DNA of 64,000 bases, taken from positions 1 through 64,000 of the forward strand of contig JBOGCF010000002.1 of assembly GCA_051656605.1 (NCBI GenBank), written 5' to 3'. The translations under genes and the position numbers were made by a program. The notes below the pieces were generated by a model, which saw nothing but the letters and a program-made list of their open reading frames with translations, was not told the origin of the DNA and ran no database searches. The stretch comes from UBA12018 sp051656605 (lineage in GTDB: Bacteria; Bacteroidota; Bacteroidia; Bacteroidales; CAMTPD01). Below are positions 56,603 to 64,000 of the stretch, piece after piece (position 1 is the stretch's first letter; each line of letters opens with the position of its first letter).

Positions 56603-58762
56603 TTATTCTACAATATCCATTTCGTCTAGCAAATATCCTGCTCCCGCATATTTGTCGATCACAAACAATACGTAGCGAACATCCACGATAATGGAACGTT
56701 GATAGTCTGGTAAGTATTCGATATCGCCACCTACACCTTCCCAGTTACGGTCAAAGTTGGTACCGATCAGTTCGCCGCGCGAGTTCAACACCGGGCTACC
56801 CGAGTTACCACCCGTGGTATGCGTAGTTGCCGCAAAAGCAACCGGTTGTTTGCCTTGCTCATTTGCGTAGCGACCAAAGTCTTGTTGCTTGTAAAGCTCT
56901 TTCAACTTATCCGAAACTACAAACTCCCAGTTGTTCGGATCTTCTTTGTCCATCACACCATCAAGCGTAGTTGTCGCGTCGTATGTCACCGCATCGGTAG
57001 GACGGTAACCTTTCACTTGTCCGTACGTAATACGCAATGAGAAGTTTGCATCCGGAGCCATAGTCAATTCACCTTTCATCTCCATCAAGCCTTTCAGATA
57101 AGCACGATGCGCAATCGCATAGCCCGAATCAAAATCGGCCAATGCCTTCTTCAATGTAGCATTTTCTTCTTGTACCGAAGCTGCCAAATTCATCATCGGA
57201 TCCGCATTAAGTTGCTTCAACGATGGCTTCTTCATGAATGCAGCAAGGTTTTCTTTGCTGGCAAAGATCGAAGTATCGAACGTAAAGTCTACAAATGCAT
57301 CGGTATCTCCGTTGAATTTTGTATCGATCAGTTCAAGGTAAGCCGGTCTTTTGCCCGCAGGAACCAACTTGGTATATTCTTTCAAAAGCACTTTCGCAAT
57401 CTTGCGATCTACCGCAGGCGAATAGTCTTTGTTTTGGAACTTGTCAAAGGCTTGTTGCAACACAGGCAAAGCTGCCGCGATTGCTTTCTTATCTTTTGCG
57501 ATCAATGCAGCTTGCAAGGTATCCATCGACGCGGGAACTTTCACGTATTCAATACCGCGAAGCAACGCTTCATCCAACATTGCACGACGAAAACGAAGAT
57601 CTGCTCTGTCGGCCACAATGGATTCGAGTGTTTGGATTGCTTCGATGTAATTCGATCGGCAATTCTTTTGCGACCAAGCCAACAACTCGTCTTGCATTTG
57701 CTTCTTTACCCCTTCGAAGTCACGCTTATTGATCGCCCAGTTTGTTCCGATCGCATTCTTATATGCATTGGTCGAACCCGCATATTTGCTTGCATATTGG
57801 ATACGTACTTGCGGATCGGCAAGCATCTCTTCAAGCATAGCTTGCTGACGAAGGTTACGGATATTGATACGAACCGCATTGTCAATATCGCGACGTTCCG
57901 CTACTTCCCAAGAAGTGTAATAACGGTTTGTTGTACCCGGAAAGCCCATTACCATAGCATAGTCATTCTCTTGTACGCCACCGGTAGAAAGCTTGAAGTA
58001 ACGCTTTGGTTTCAAAGGAACGTTCGACGTTGAGTAAGGAGCCGGATTGCCATTGGCATCGGCATACACACGAAACAACGAAAAGTCGCCCGTGTGACGA
58101 GGCCACACCCAGTTGTCGGTATCCGCGCCAAACTTACCGATTGATGAAGGCGGTGCTCCTACCAAACGAACGTCGCTGAAAATCTTTTTCGTAAACATAT
58201 AATACTTGTTTCCGCCAAAGAAAGGTTTGATCTCTACAGCCGTGCCCGGGTTATTCTTTAGAAACTCCGCGCCAACTTTCTTTTCAGCCAACTTATTTAA
58301 ATAAGAGGCAGACAAGAACTTCATGCTGTTTGGATCAGTATCGCTCTTCAAATCCTCTTTCACATAATCGGTAACATCATCGATCGCGTCGATAAACGTA
58401 ACCGTTAGTCCCGGATTGGGCAACTCCTGTTCGCGGCTCATCGCCCAGAAGCCATCGGTAAGGTAATCATGCTCTACCGAACTGTGTTGTTGAATTTGAC
58501 CGTAACCACAGTGGTGGTTGGTAATCAACAAACCTTCCGGAGAGATCATTTCGCCCGTGCAACCACCACCAAAGATCACAACCGCATCTTTGAGCGAACT
58601 AGAGTCGGGACTATAAATATCTTTCGCTTCGAGCTCAAGGCCCAACGCTTTCATTTCATCAAATTTCTGTTGTTTAAGAAGTGGCAACAACCACATGCCT
58701 TCATCGGCAAGCAGCGGCTGAGTTAGCAGTGCCACTGCCAGTGAAACGATTACTTTCTTCAT
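56603..58762 (-). CDS. S46 dipeptidyl-peptidase, DPP11 type
   Basis: Periplasmic serine exopeptidase that removes N-terminal dipeptides. A signal peptide (MKKVIVSLAVALLTQPLLA) precedes DEGMW, the mature start typical of S46. The triad region shows ITNHHCGYG (catalytic His 84 from this ATG), TDNWVWPRHTGD with Asp, and GGNSGSPVL with Ser654. FDRNWEG carries Arg at 672, aligned to Arg673 of P. gingivalis DPP11, which sets specificity for Asp/Glu; DPP7 has Gly there. An upstream TTG (58765) would add one Met and make the numbering equal. It lies 20 bp after the MNT gene. Confidence 0.93.
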   Translation of the reverse strand: MKKVIVSLAVALLTQPLLADEGMWLLPLLKQQKFDEMKALGLELEAKDIYSPDSSSLKDAVVIFGGGCTGEMISPEGLLITNHHCGYGQIQQHSSVEHDYLTDGFWAMSREQELPNPGLTVTFIDAIDDVTDYVKEDLKSDTDPNSMKFLSASYLNKLAEKKVGAEFLKNNPGTAVEIKPFFGGNKYYMFTKKIFSDVRLVGAPPSSIGKFGADTDNWVWPRHTGDFSLFRVYADANGNPAPYSTSNVPLKPKRYFKLSTGGVQENDYAMVMGFPGTTNRYYTSWEVAERRDIDNAVRINIRNLRQQAMLEEMLADPQVRIQYASKYAGSTNAYKNAIGTNWAINKRDFEGVKKQMQDELLAWSQKNCRSNYIEAIQTLESIVADRADLRFRRAMLDEALLRGIEYVKVPASMDTLQAALIAKDKKAIAAALPVLQQAFDKFQNKDYSPAVDRKIAKVLLKEYTKLVPAGKRPAYLELIDTKFNGDTDAFVDFTFDTSIFASKENLAAFMKKPSLKQLNADPMMNLAASVQEENATLKKALADFDSGYAIAHRAYLKGLMEMKGELTMAPDANFSLRITYGQVKGYRPTDAVTYDATTTLDGVMDKEDPNNWEFVVSDKLKELYKQQDFGRYANEQGKQPVAFAATTHTTGGNSGSPVLNSRGELIGTNFDRNWEGVGGDIEYLPDYQRSIIVDVRYVLFVIDKYAGAGYLLDEMDIVE

Positions 58763-58782
58763 CAATTAATAGTGTTCTTTTT

Positions 58783-59094
58783 TTATTTGTTTTTCTGATA
58801 GATTACAACTCCAAAGGTTTCAATCTCGTGCTTCAACGCTTCATTCGTTATTCTGTTGTATAAAAGCAGGTCTATTTTATAAGGCATCAATAAATCATCT
58901 ATATTCATCAATAAGTTTCCCAATACGGTAGACGAAACATCTTCTCCGCATAAAACAATATCAAGATCTGAGTAAGGTTTATAATTTCCTTTTGCTCTAG
59001 ACCCGAAAAGAATAACTTTTTCAACTTCTGCCGTAGAAGCAAATAGATTCTTTAGAGAGCATAGCTCTTCCTCTTTTATACCAAACCGATTCAT
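58783..59094 (-). CDS. MNT-family nucleotidyltransferase antitoxin
   Basis: Minimal nucleotidyltransferase (about 103 residues). The active-site motif GS-x10-DxD is complete: GSRAKGNYKPYSDLDIVL. MNT proteins of HEPN/MNT pairs AMPylate the partner HEPN toxin, and so neutralise it. The preferred ATG is 59094, 8 nt after the HEPN stop; a TTG at 59106 that overlaps the stop is an alternative. It is between the HEPN gene and the DPP gene, all on one strand. Confidence 0.88.
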   Translation of the reverse strand: MNRFGIKEEELCSLKNLFASTAEVEKVILFGSRAKGNYKPYSDLDIVLCGEDVSSTVLGNLLMNIDDLLMPYKIDLLLYNRITNEALKHEIETFGVVIYQKNK

Positions 59095-59102
59095 CTTAAT
59101 AC

Positions 59103-59564
59103 TCAAAGATCAAATATACTACCTTTCAACTTAGACACCTTCGAATCCATTTTTTCTTCAAAGGCTACAAAAGCCGGATAATACAAGTCGGTCACTTTAT
59201 TACAAATCTCGATTGCCGTATCTTCGTTGTACGTGTGCGAAGATTTGTTTCGGGAAACAATCATATCCATCCACACATGCGCATCAACAATTAGCTTTAA
59301 ATAGAAAGCTTCTCGTATCGCATCACGAGAACCGCCCAATGTATCATTACCTTGATACTCGGCATAGTCTTTCATTACCTTCCAAGCCAGCTCCTGCGTA
59401 TATTCAAATCGCTGAATAACCCCTTCTCGTACAATCTCGTTCAAGATAGAATTGTCCGCAGCTTCTTTGCGATGCATTTGAATATACTCGACAGCTTGCT
59501 TCAAGCGACTCAGCGCTTTTTTGTAATTTGAAAAACGTTGTTCCCAACGGATGGACTCGCTCAT
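59103..59564 (-). CDS. HEPN-family (HI0074) partner of the MNT protein
   Basis: 153-residue HI0074/NTase-substrate-binding family protein with a HEPN fold. RNKSSH (105-110) followed by T-Y matches R-x4-H-x-Y, the motif known in HepT toxins where the His is needed for RNase activity and the Tyr is the AMPylation site. The gene precedes MNT with only a few bases between, as in HEPN/MNT toxin-antitoxin operons. It lies in a housekeeping-like cluster after CYTH (21-bp gap), so it may be domesticated rather than mobile. Confidence 0.85.
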   Translation of the reverse strand: MSESIRWEQRFSNYKKALSRLKQAVEYIQMHRKEAADNSILNEIVREGVIQRFEYTQELAWKVMKDYAEYQGNDTLGGSRDAIREAFYLKLIVDAHVWMDMIVSRNKSSHTYNEDTAIEICNKVTDLYYPAFVAFEEKMDSKVSKLKGSIFDL

Positions 59565-59585
59565 AGTTTATGCTCTTATGATTAT

Positions 59586-60056
59586 TTATTTCCAGTTTTT
59601 GTAGGGGTTCTTGGATAGCATGGCATTGTAATAGCGGACGTCGCCGGTTACTTCTTTGCCCAGCCATACCGGAATTTCAATGCTTTCTTTCTCATTTTGC
59701 AACTCCACCTCGGCCATCACCAAGCCTTCGTTGTCGCCGTGAAACTCATCAATCTCAAAGGTATGCATCCCCACTTTGGCCTCGTAACGCACTTTGTCGA
59801 TTACGCCCGGCTCGCACAACTGAATCAACTGTTCGGCATCAGCAACGGAAATCTCTTTTTCAAACTCAAAGCGAGACAACCCCGCTTTATTCGAAGCCCC
59901 TTTGATGGTGAGATAACCTCTTTCTCCGCGGATGCGTACCCGCACCGTACGCTCGGGCACAGACGATAAATATCCCTGCACGATACGTTCGGCCAGATAC
60001 GTGTCTTTTTTAAAGTCGCCCGACACCAAAAACTTACGTTCTATTTCAAGTGCCAT
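59586..60056 (-). CDS. CYTH domain protein (inorganic triphosphatase family)
   Basis: 156-residue CYTH tunnel-fold protein. The ExExK signature is at residues 4-8 (EIERK) and the tunnel-lining basic and acidic residues follow (RTVRVRIRGERGYLTIKG, VDEFHG-like EIDEFHGD, VEVEL-like AEVELQ). Bacterial members hydrolyse inorganic triphosphate or related substrates with divalent metal. Cytoplasmic. It is 13 bp after the DUF2027-Smr gene and 21 bp before HEPN, so the five leftward genes may be one operon. Confidence 0.9.
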   Translation of the reverse strand: MALEIERKFLVSGDFKKDTYLAERIVQGYLSSVPERTVRVRIRGERGYLTIKGASNKAGLSRFEFEKEISVADAEQLIQLCEPGVIDKVRYEAKVGMHTFEIDEFHGDNEGLVMAEVELQNEKESIEIPVWLGKEVTGDVRYYNAMLSKNPYKNWK

Positions 60057-60069
60057 AACTTAGTTTGTT

Positions 60070-61122
60070 TTATTTGATTGTTACCATCGTTGCGCCGTAT
60101 CCGTATTCTTGGAACGAAGCATCTTGAACACCGTATTTGCTGTATTTGCGTCTTAGTTCGTCCATCAACGCTTTACGCAAAACGCCTTCGCCTTTACCAT
60201 GGATAAACACGATCTTTTGCCCGGTATTCTGTTTGTATTGATCCAATACGCGTCTGAATTCATCCATTTGATAATGCAGAATAGCCGTATTGTCCATACC
60301 CGTAGTATCGTCGATCAGTTCTTCGATGTGCAAATCCACCTCAACGATATCCCCTTTGCTACGTTCCGATTTGTCGATACGCTGTGTTGCACGACGCTCT
60401 ACACGCGCCTTTTGGTTCATCATTGTTTCGAGGTCGTGGTGCGACATCACCATTTCTTTTACCGGCAAGTCGTTGCGTACCACATTGTACACCAAAGCCC
60501 CTTCGTTGAAGAATTCACTTTGCTTGAAGCTGTGCAGTTTGTAGAACTTCACCGTGTCTACACGAATCTCTACCGATACCGCATTTTTAAGTGCGAACGC
60601 TTTGTCTTTTTTGTATGCGGTAAACTGAATGCACACACGCTCCAAGTCGTTCAAGTCCTCTTTCACAAACTCCTCCATAAACAGGCGGGTGTTTGGTTCG
60701 ATCTCTTCCTGATAGCGCAACTTCCAGCCGTCGTCGGTTCTATTTAGATACGAAAGCGACAAGTAGTAGTTACTCTCATTGATGATGTATGCTTCGTAGT
60801 TGGTCGTTGAAAGCTCCTTTGGCTTCACAGGCAAAAAGGCAAGATACACATTCAACGCATCGTTGCCTTTGATCTCTTCCGGCGTATACACCGGATCGTT
60901 GTGCTCGGTACGACTTGCCGCCTTTTGAATCTCCTTGCTTGGTTGTACCGTTTTGCTCACCTGTATTTGTTGCTCTACCACAACACACTCACGAATCAGT
61001 ACCGGAGTTTCAAAGCCGTCTTCTTCTTCAACCAATACAATATCTTTTCCTTGGAATCGTCTTACAACTCCTCCGCCCACACTATTTAGGAAGCGAACTT
61101 TATCGCCTATTTTAACGCTCAT
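60070..61122 (-). CDS. DUF2027 domain protein with C-terminal Smr domain
   Basis: 350-residue cytoplasmic protein. An N-terminal SH3-like/KOW-like segment (VKIGDKVRFLNSVGGGVVRR, 2-22) precedes DUF2027, and the C-terminal Smr domain (about 265-350) has VDLHIEEL and IFIHGKGEGVLR-type sequence (IVFIHGKGEGVLR), the DxH/LDxH and HGKG motifs of Smr endonucleases. Smr domains nick nucleic acid; in MutS2 and SmrB they act on recombination intermediates or mRNA on stalled ribosomes. The substrate here is not known. First gene of the leftward cluster, divergent from queA. Confidence 0.85.
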   Translation of the reverse strand: MSVKIGDKVRFLNSVGGGVVRRFQGKDIVLVEEEDGFETPVLIRECVVVEQQIQVSKTVQPSKEIQKAASRTEHNDPVYTPEEIKGNDALNVYLAFLPVKPKELSTTNYEAYIINESNYYLSLSYLNRTDDGWKLRYQEEIEPNTRLFMEEFVKEDLNDLERVCIQFTAYKKDKAFALKNAVSVEIRVDTVKFYKLHSFKQSEFFNEGALVYNVVRNDLPVKEMVMSHHDLETMMNQKARVERRATQRIDKSERSKGDIVEVDLHIEELIDDTTGMDNTAILHYQMDEFRRVLDQYKQNTGQKIVFIHGKGEGVLRKALMDELRRKYSKYGVQDASFQEYGYGATMVTIK

Positions 61123-61211
61123 GATCTATTTTTCTAAATTGTTATACGTGCAAAGTTGCTTATTTTTATGAACATATAAAAACAAAGCAACGCTCTTTCG
61201 GCAAGATACAT

Positions 61212-61219
61212 TAATTTTG
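61212..61219 (+). promoter_or_regulatory. putative -7 element for queA
   Basis: TAATTTTG matches TAnnTTTG, 48 bp before the preferred ATG at 61267. Confidence 0.5.
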
Positions 61220-61266
61220 CAAATCCAACCGTATCCGAATGGTTGCATTCATATAGTTTAGAACAA

Positions 61267-62487
61267 ATGAAACAGACAAAAGAAATCAAAATAGAAGAAT
61301 ATAACTATCCGCTTCCCGACGAACGGATCGCCAAATTCCCACTTCCCAAGCGTGATACTTCAAAGCTGTTGCTTTACCGCCACGGCGAAATTGAGGAACA
61401 TACGTTTAATCAAATCGACAATTACATTCCCGAGCAGGCACTGATGGTTTTCAACAACACGAAAGTAATTCAGGCACGCATGCATTTCACCAAAGATACC
61501 GGTGCGGTGGTTGAGATCTTTTGTCTCGAACCTTATGCACCCAACGACTACGCGCTGGTTTTTCAACAAACCGAACGCTGCACGTGGGTATGCTTGGTAG
61601 GCAACTCGAAACGTTGGAAAAGCGGATTGCTTCAACAACAACTTCAAGTGTGCGGCAAGCAAGTAACCTTGAGTGCCGAGCGCATTCAAAACAACGGCGA
61701 AAGCAACCTTGTGGAGTTTACGTGGGACAATGCGGATGTTACTTTCGCGGAGCTATTGGATGCCTTCGGCGAACTCCCGATTCCTCCGTATTTGAAAAGA
61801 GAAACGGAAGAAAGCGACCTTGAAACCTATCAAACCGTTTACTCAAAAGTAAAAGGTTCGGTGGCTGCTCCTACGGCCGGGCTACACTTTACACCCGAAG
61901 TCTTCGAGGCCTTGAAAAAGAAACACGTTACCTGCGAAGAGGTTACCCTGCACGTTGGTGCCGGCACCTTCAAACCTGTAAAAAGTGAACTGATTCAAGA
62001 TCACGAGATGCACACCGAGTTTATTTCGGTGAATAAAGTAACGATCGAGAACCTGTTGCACAAAATCGATTGCGTGATCGCGGTGGGAACAACCTCGGTA
62101 CGCACGATCGAATCGCTTTACTTTGTAGGTGCCATTCTCGAAGCCAACCCGAATGCGCAACCGGCCGATCTAAAAGTGACGCAATGGATGCCTTATGAAG
62201 GAAAACTTCCTACAATCACGGCTCAAAAAGCTTTGCAGAATATTCTCGATTACCTGTCGGTACACAAGCTCGACAAACTAATGACCAATACGCAGATTAT
62301 GATTGCACCGGGATATTCGTTTAAGATTGTACGCGGCATCGTGACCAACTTTCACCAGCCGCAAAGCACACTGCTTCTGTTGATCTCGGCCTTTGTCGAC
62401 GGCAACTGGAAACCAATCTACGATTATGCCTTAGCACACGACTTCCGCTTCTTAAGCTACGGAGACAGTTCGCTGCTACTACGATAA
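61267..62487 (+). CDS. queA: tRNA ribosyltransferase-isomerase (queuosine)
   Basis: Transfers and isomerises the ribose of SAM to 7-aminomethyl-7-deazaguanine in tRNA, making epoxyqueuosine. ATG at 61267 (MKQTKEIKIEEYNYPLPDER) is preferred over a TTG at 61243. Conserved segments: RIAKFPLPKRDTSKLL, VAAPTAGLHFT, VTLHVGAGTFKPV, AVGTTSVRTIESL and TNFHQPQSTLLLL. 406 residues, normal for the Bacteroidota type. Divergent from the DUF2027-Smr gene and followed by a terminator shared with the next gene. Confidence 0.95.
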   Translation: MKQTKEIKIEEYNYPLPDERIAKFPLPKRDTSKLLLYRHGEIEEHTFNQIDNYIPEQALMVFNNTKVIQARMHFTKDTGAVVEIFCLEPYAPNDYALVFQQTERCTWVCLVGNSKRWKSGLLQQQLQVCGKQVTLSAERIQNNGESNLVEFTWDNADVTFAELLDAFGELPIPPYLKRETEESDLETYQTVYSKVKGSVAAPTAGLHFTPEVFEALKKKHVTCEEVTLHVGAGTFKPVKSELIQDHEMHTEFISVNKVTIENLLHKIDCVIAVGTTSVRTIESLYFVGAILEANPNAQPADLKVTQWMPYEGKLPTITAQKALQNILDYLSVHKLDKLMTNTQIMIAPGYSFKIVRGIVTNFHQPQSTLLLLISAFVDGNWKPIYDYALAHDFRFLSYGDSSLLLR

Positions 62488-62497
62488 CAATATACAG

Positions 62498-62537
62498 AGA
62501 CGGGGCGCCGGCACAAATGCCAACGCCCCGTCTTTAT
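62498..62537. terminator. terminator between queA and the FGE-like gene
   Basis: Perfect 10-bp stem AGACGGGGCG/CGCCCCGTCT (62498-62507 with 62524-62533) between converging genes, with a short T-rich tail on the plus side. Confidence 0.8.
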
Positions 62538-62553
62538 TATATAACTACGTCTA

Positions 62554-64000
62554 TTATTCTTCGATGATGATGCGGAAACCTACGTTGAAAGGTGCCATCC
62601 ATGACTTATAGAACTTGCGATACGATGCGGTGGCAAAGGCCGGACGATCGCACCATGAACCGCCACGCACTACTTTGTATTCGCTGTCTTTCTCTTCTTC
62701 CATCTTCGGATAAGCCGACTTCGCCGAGCGAGTCCACTCTGCAACATTGCCAAGCATATCATGCAAGCCCCAGTTGTTGGGCTCGTACGATGCCACGTCT
62801 GCAACAATCATCACGCCGTCATTCTCGGCATGTACTTTCGGTATGAAATCCCAAAACGCACGCATCGGTTCGGTCGGTTTCATTGGCCGCGGATCTACTC
62901 CCTGCACCGCAAAGTTGGTGAGCGAAGTATCGGCCAAGTTTTCGTAACGTGCAAACGACGCACCCTTTTCTCCAAACCAGAAGTCTGTATCGTTACCGCC
63001 ACGAGCGGCCCACTCCCATTGTGTTTCGGTAGGTAGCGCAACGGTTGCATTCAGGTTCTTGGAAAGCGCATCGCAAAAGGCGTTTGCCTCGTCCCAGCTT
63101 ACACGTACTACAGGTTGTTTTTTGCCGTTGACCCAATAGCCCGGCGTGGTATGGTCTTTCCAGAATTGCCCTACGATGCGACTATCATGCTGCGGAAACA
63201 ATGCCGTATATTGCTCGTTGGTGATTTCCGTTTTACTCATCCAGAAACCCTTCTCCACCGCAGCTTTTCGCTGTGGCGACGAAGTCACTTCATCCGATGC
63301 CCCCATCACAAATTTGCCCGCCGGCACCCAAACCAAATCAACCGCTATGCCCGGAGCCACTTCGATCGTTTTCGTTTGTTGCGTCTTCTGCAAGGTAGCC
63401 ATTTGCTCTTCGCTTACAGGGAATCCTTTCACCTTCGGAGTCTTGCCGTTTTTCGACGTGGAAGTTTCTCGCTCCAAGCCTGCCGGTTGTTGCGACTTCA
63501 TATAATTGGCATACGTTTCCAGCTCATTTCGCCAGTCTACATCGACGTTGCTGTATTTGCGGCCCAGTTCGCGACGACGTTCATACTGGTCGTTGTTCTT
63601 AAACTGACTCATTTGCATAAATGCGCCAAAGTACGGAGCATTCAAATCGACCCACTGATACAGCGTTTGCCAGTCGGCATCGTCCAACTTCACCCCGTGG
63701 TGTCCGCTTTTCAAAATGCGAATGAGTTCGCTGTTATCAACGTGGTATTCGCCCGGTTTCAACACATACATATCGGCTTCGGGACCTTGTCGGTACACAT
63801 ACGGATGCAGGTTGAGATAACTCTGCTCATACACACGGTGAATCTTCGTATAGTTACCACGCTTGTAGTCTACTTCGTTGCCCGGTCGCAAGTCCATCGC
63901 TTGTTTTGTGCCGTCGTGACACGAAACACACGCACGGTCTAGTATCGGCTGCACTTCGAGGTTGAACGTAAACGGACGCACACCTCCCGCAGGAACATCC
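62554..64000 (-). CDS. heme-c-motif plus formylglycine-generating-enzyme-like protein (5' truncated by window)
   Basis: The gene's 5' part lies beyond the window; the reading frame is still open at 64000. The visible region starts with a segment LEVQPILDRACVSCHDGT, a CxxCH heme-c attachment motif, then a linker, then an FGE/SUMF1-like domain (from about VWVPAGKFVMGASD to the end). FGE-type landmarks include GFWMSKTEITNEQY, LPTETQWEWAARGG and LHDMLGNVAEWT, ending VVRGGSWCDRP. Only one cysteine is near the site where copper FGE enzymes have two, so formylglycine activity is doubtful; relatives include EgtB/PvdO-type proteins. Periplasmic location is likely from the heme motif. Confidence 0.8.
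   Translation of the reverse strand, partial: DVPAGGVRPFTFNLEVQPILDRACVSCHDGTKQAMDLRPGNEVDYKRGNYTKIHRVYEQSYLNLHPYVYRQGPEADMYVLKPGEYHVDNSELIRILKSGHHGVKLDDADWQTLYQWVDLNAPYFGAFMQMSQFKNNDQYERRRELGRKYSNVDVDWRNELETYANYMKSQQPAGLERETSTSKNGKTPKVKGFPVSEEQMATLQKTQQTKTIEVAPGIAVDLVWVPAGKFVMGASDEVTSSPQRKAAVEKGFWMSKTEITNEQYTALFPQHDSRIVGQFWKDHTTPGYWVNGKKQPVVRVSWDEANAFCDALSKNLNATVALPTETQWEWAARGGNDTDFWFGEKGASFARYENLADTSLTNFAVQGVDPRPMKPTEPMRAFWDFIPKVHAENDGVMIVADVASYEPNNWGLHDMLGNVAEWTRSAKSAYPKMEEEKDSEYKVVRGGSWCDRPAFATASYRKFYKSWMAPFNVGFRIIIEE

Overview
This window comes from a member of the Bacteroidota, most likely order Bacteroidales. The evidence is three SusC/SusD outer-membrane pairs, a type III glutamine synthetase (GlnN), a DPP11-type S46 peptidase, 6-bladed beta-propeller lipoproteins, an EF-G2-like factor, TAnnTTTG promoter elements and a general lack of Shine-Dalgarno sequences. 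The genus cannot be fixed by eye. I see no rRNA, tRNA, CRISPR array, insertion sequence or phage gene.

Layout. 1-3.9 kb: prs, and a coupled patatin-GH13 amylase pair. 4.2-6.5 kb: glnN. 6.5-10 kb: an operon of a C39-like peptidase, a RimK-type ATP-grasp ligase and a GCS2-type ligase, probably making or attaching an unknown amide-linked compound. 10.1-15.3 kb: an operon of two paralogous small membrane proteins, an FGGY kinase, a zinc-type dehydrogenase, DeoC and a secreted beta-propeller, probably a polyol or deoxy-sugar pathway. 15.9-26.6 kb: a SusCD pair with a GH31 and a GH2 enzyme. 26.7-28.1 kb: a MATE exporter. 28.5-41.2 kb: a starch-utilisation (Sus) locus read leftward: SusC, SusD, SusE, GH97 (SusB), GH13 (SusA), then two propeller lipoproteins. 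42.4-50.9 kb: divergent ECF sigma and FecR anti-sigma genes, an STN-domain SusC, a SusD, and a membrane-bound DUF6377-type regulator. 51.1-52.8 kb: metY behind a methionine-rich leader peptide and attenuator. 52.9-64 kb: EF-G2, hemW, then a leftward cluster (DUF2027-Smr, CYTH, HEPN, MNT, DPP11), queA, and the 3' part of a heme-c/sulfatase-modifying-factor-like gene cut by the window edge.

The main theme is glycan capture and catabolism. Each SusCD pair imports oligosaccharides; GH97, GH13, GH31 and GH2 enzymes cleave them; the kinase-dehydrogenase-aldolase operon would feed sugar phosphates to central metabolism. The third SusCD pair carries its own trans-envelope signalling chain (STN-SusC, FecR, ECF sigma).

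The most unusual signals are in non-coding DNA: (i) a methionine-codon-rich leader ORF followed by an intrinsic terminator upstream of metY; (ii) an exactly 22-bp-phased degenerate array between susC and the ECF sigma gene; (iii) a 100-bp nested inverted-repeat block between two divergent catabolic operons; (iv) a diverged intergenic repeat present at 1-270 and near 28.3 kb. Among proteins, the ATP-grasp/GCS2/C39 operon and the paired-membrane-protein operon are the best candidates for uncharacterised biology.

Several reading frames could be opened upstream at TTG codons; in most cases I prefer the first in-frame ATG (or, once, a GTG behind a strong Shine-Dalgarno) and say so per entry.
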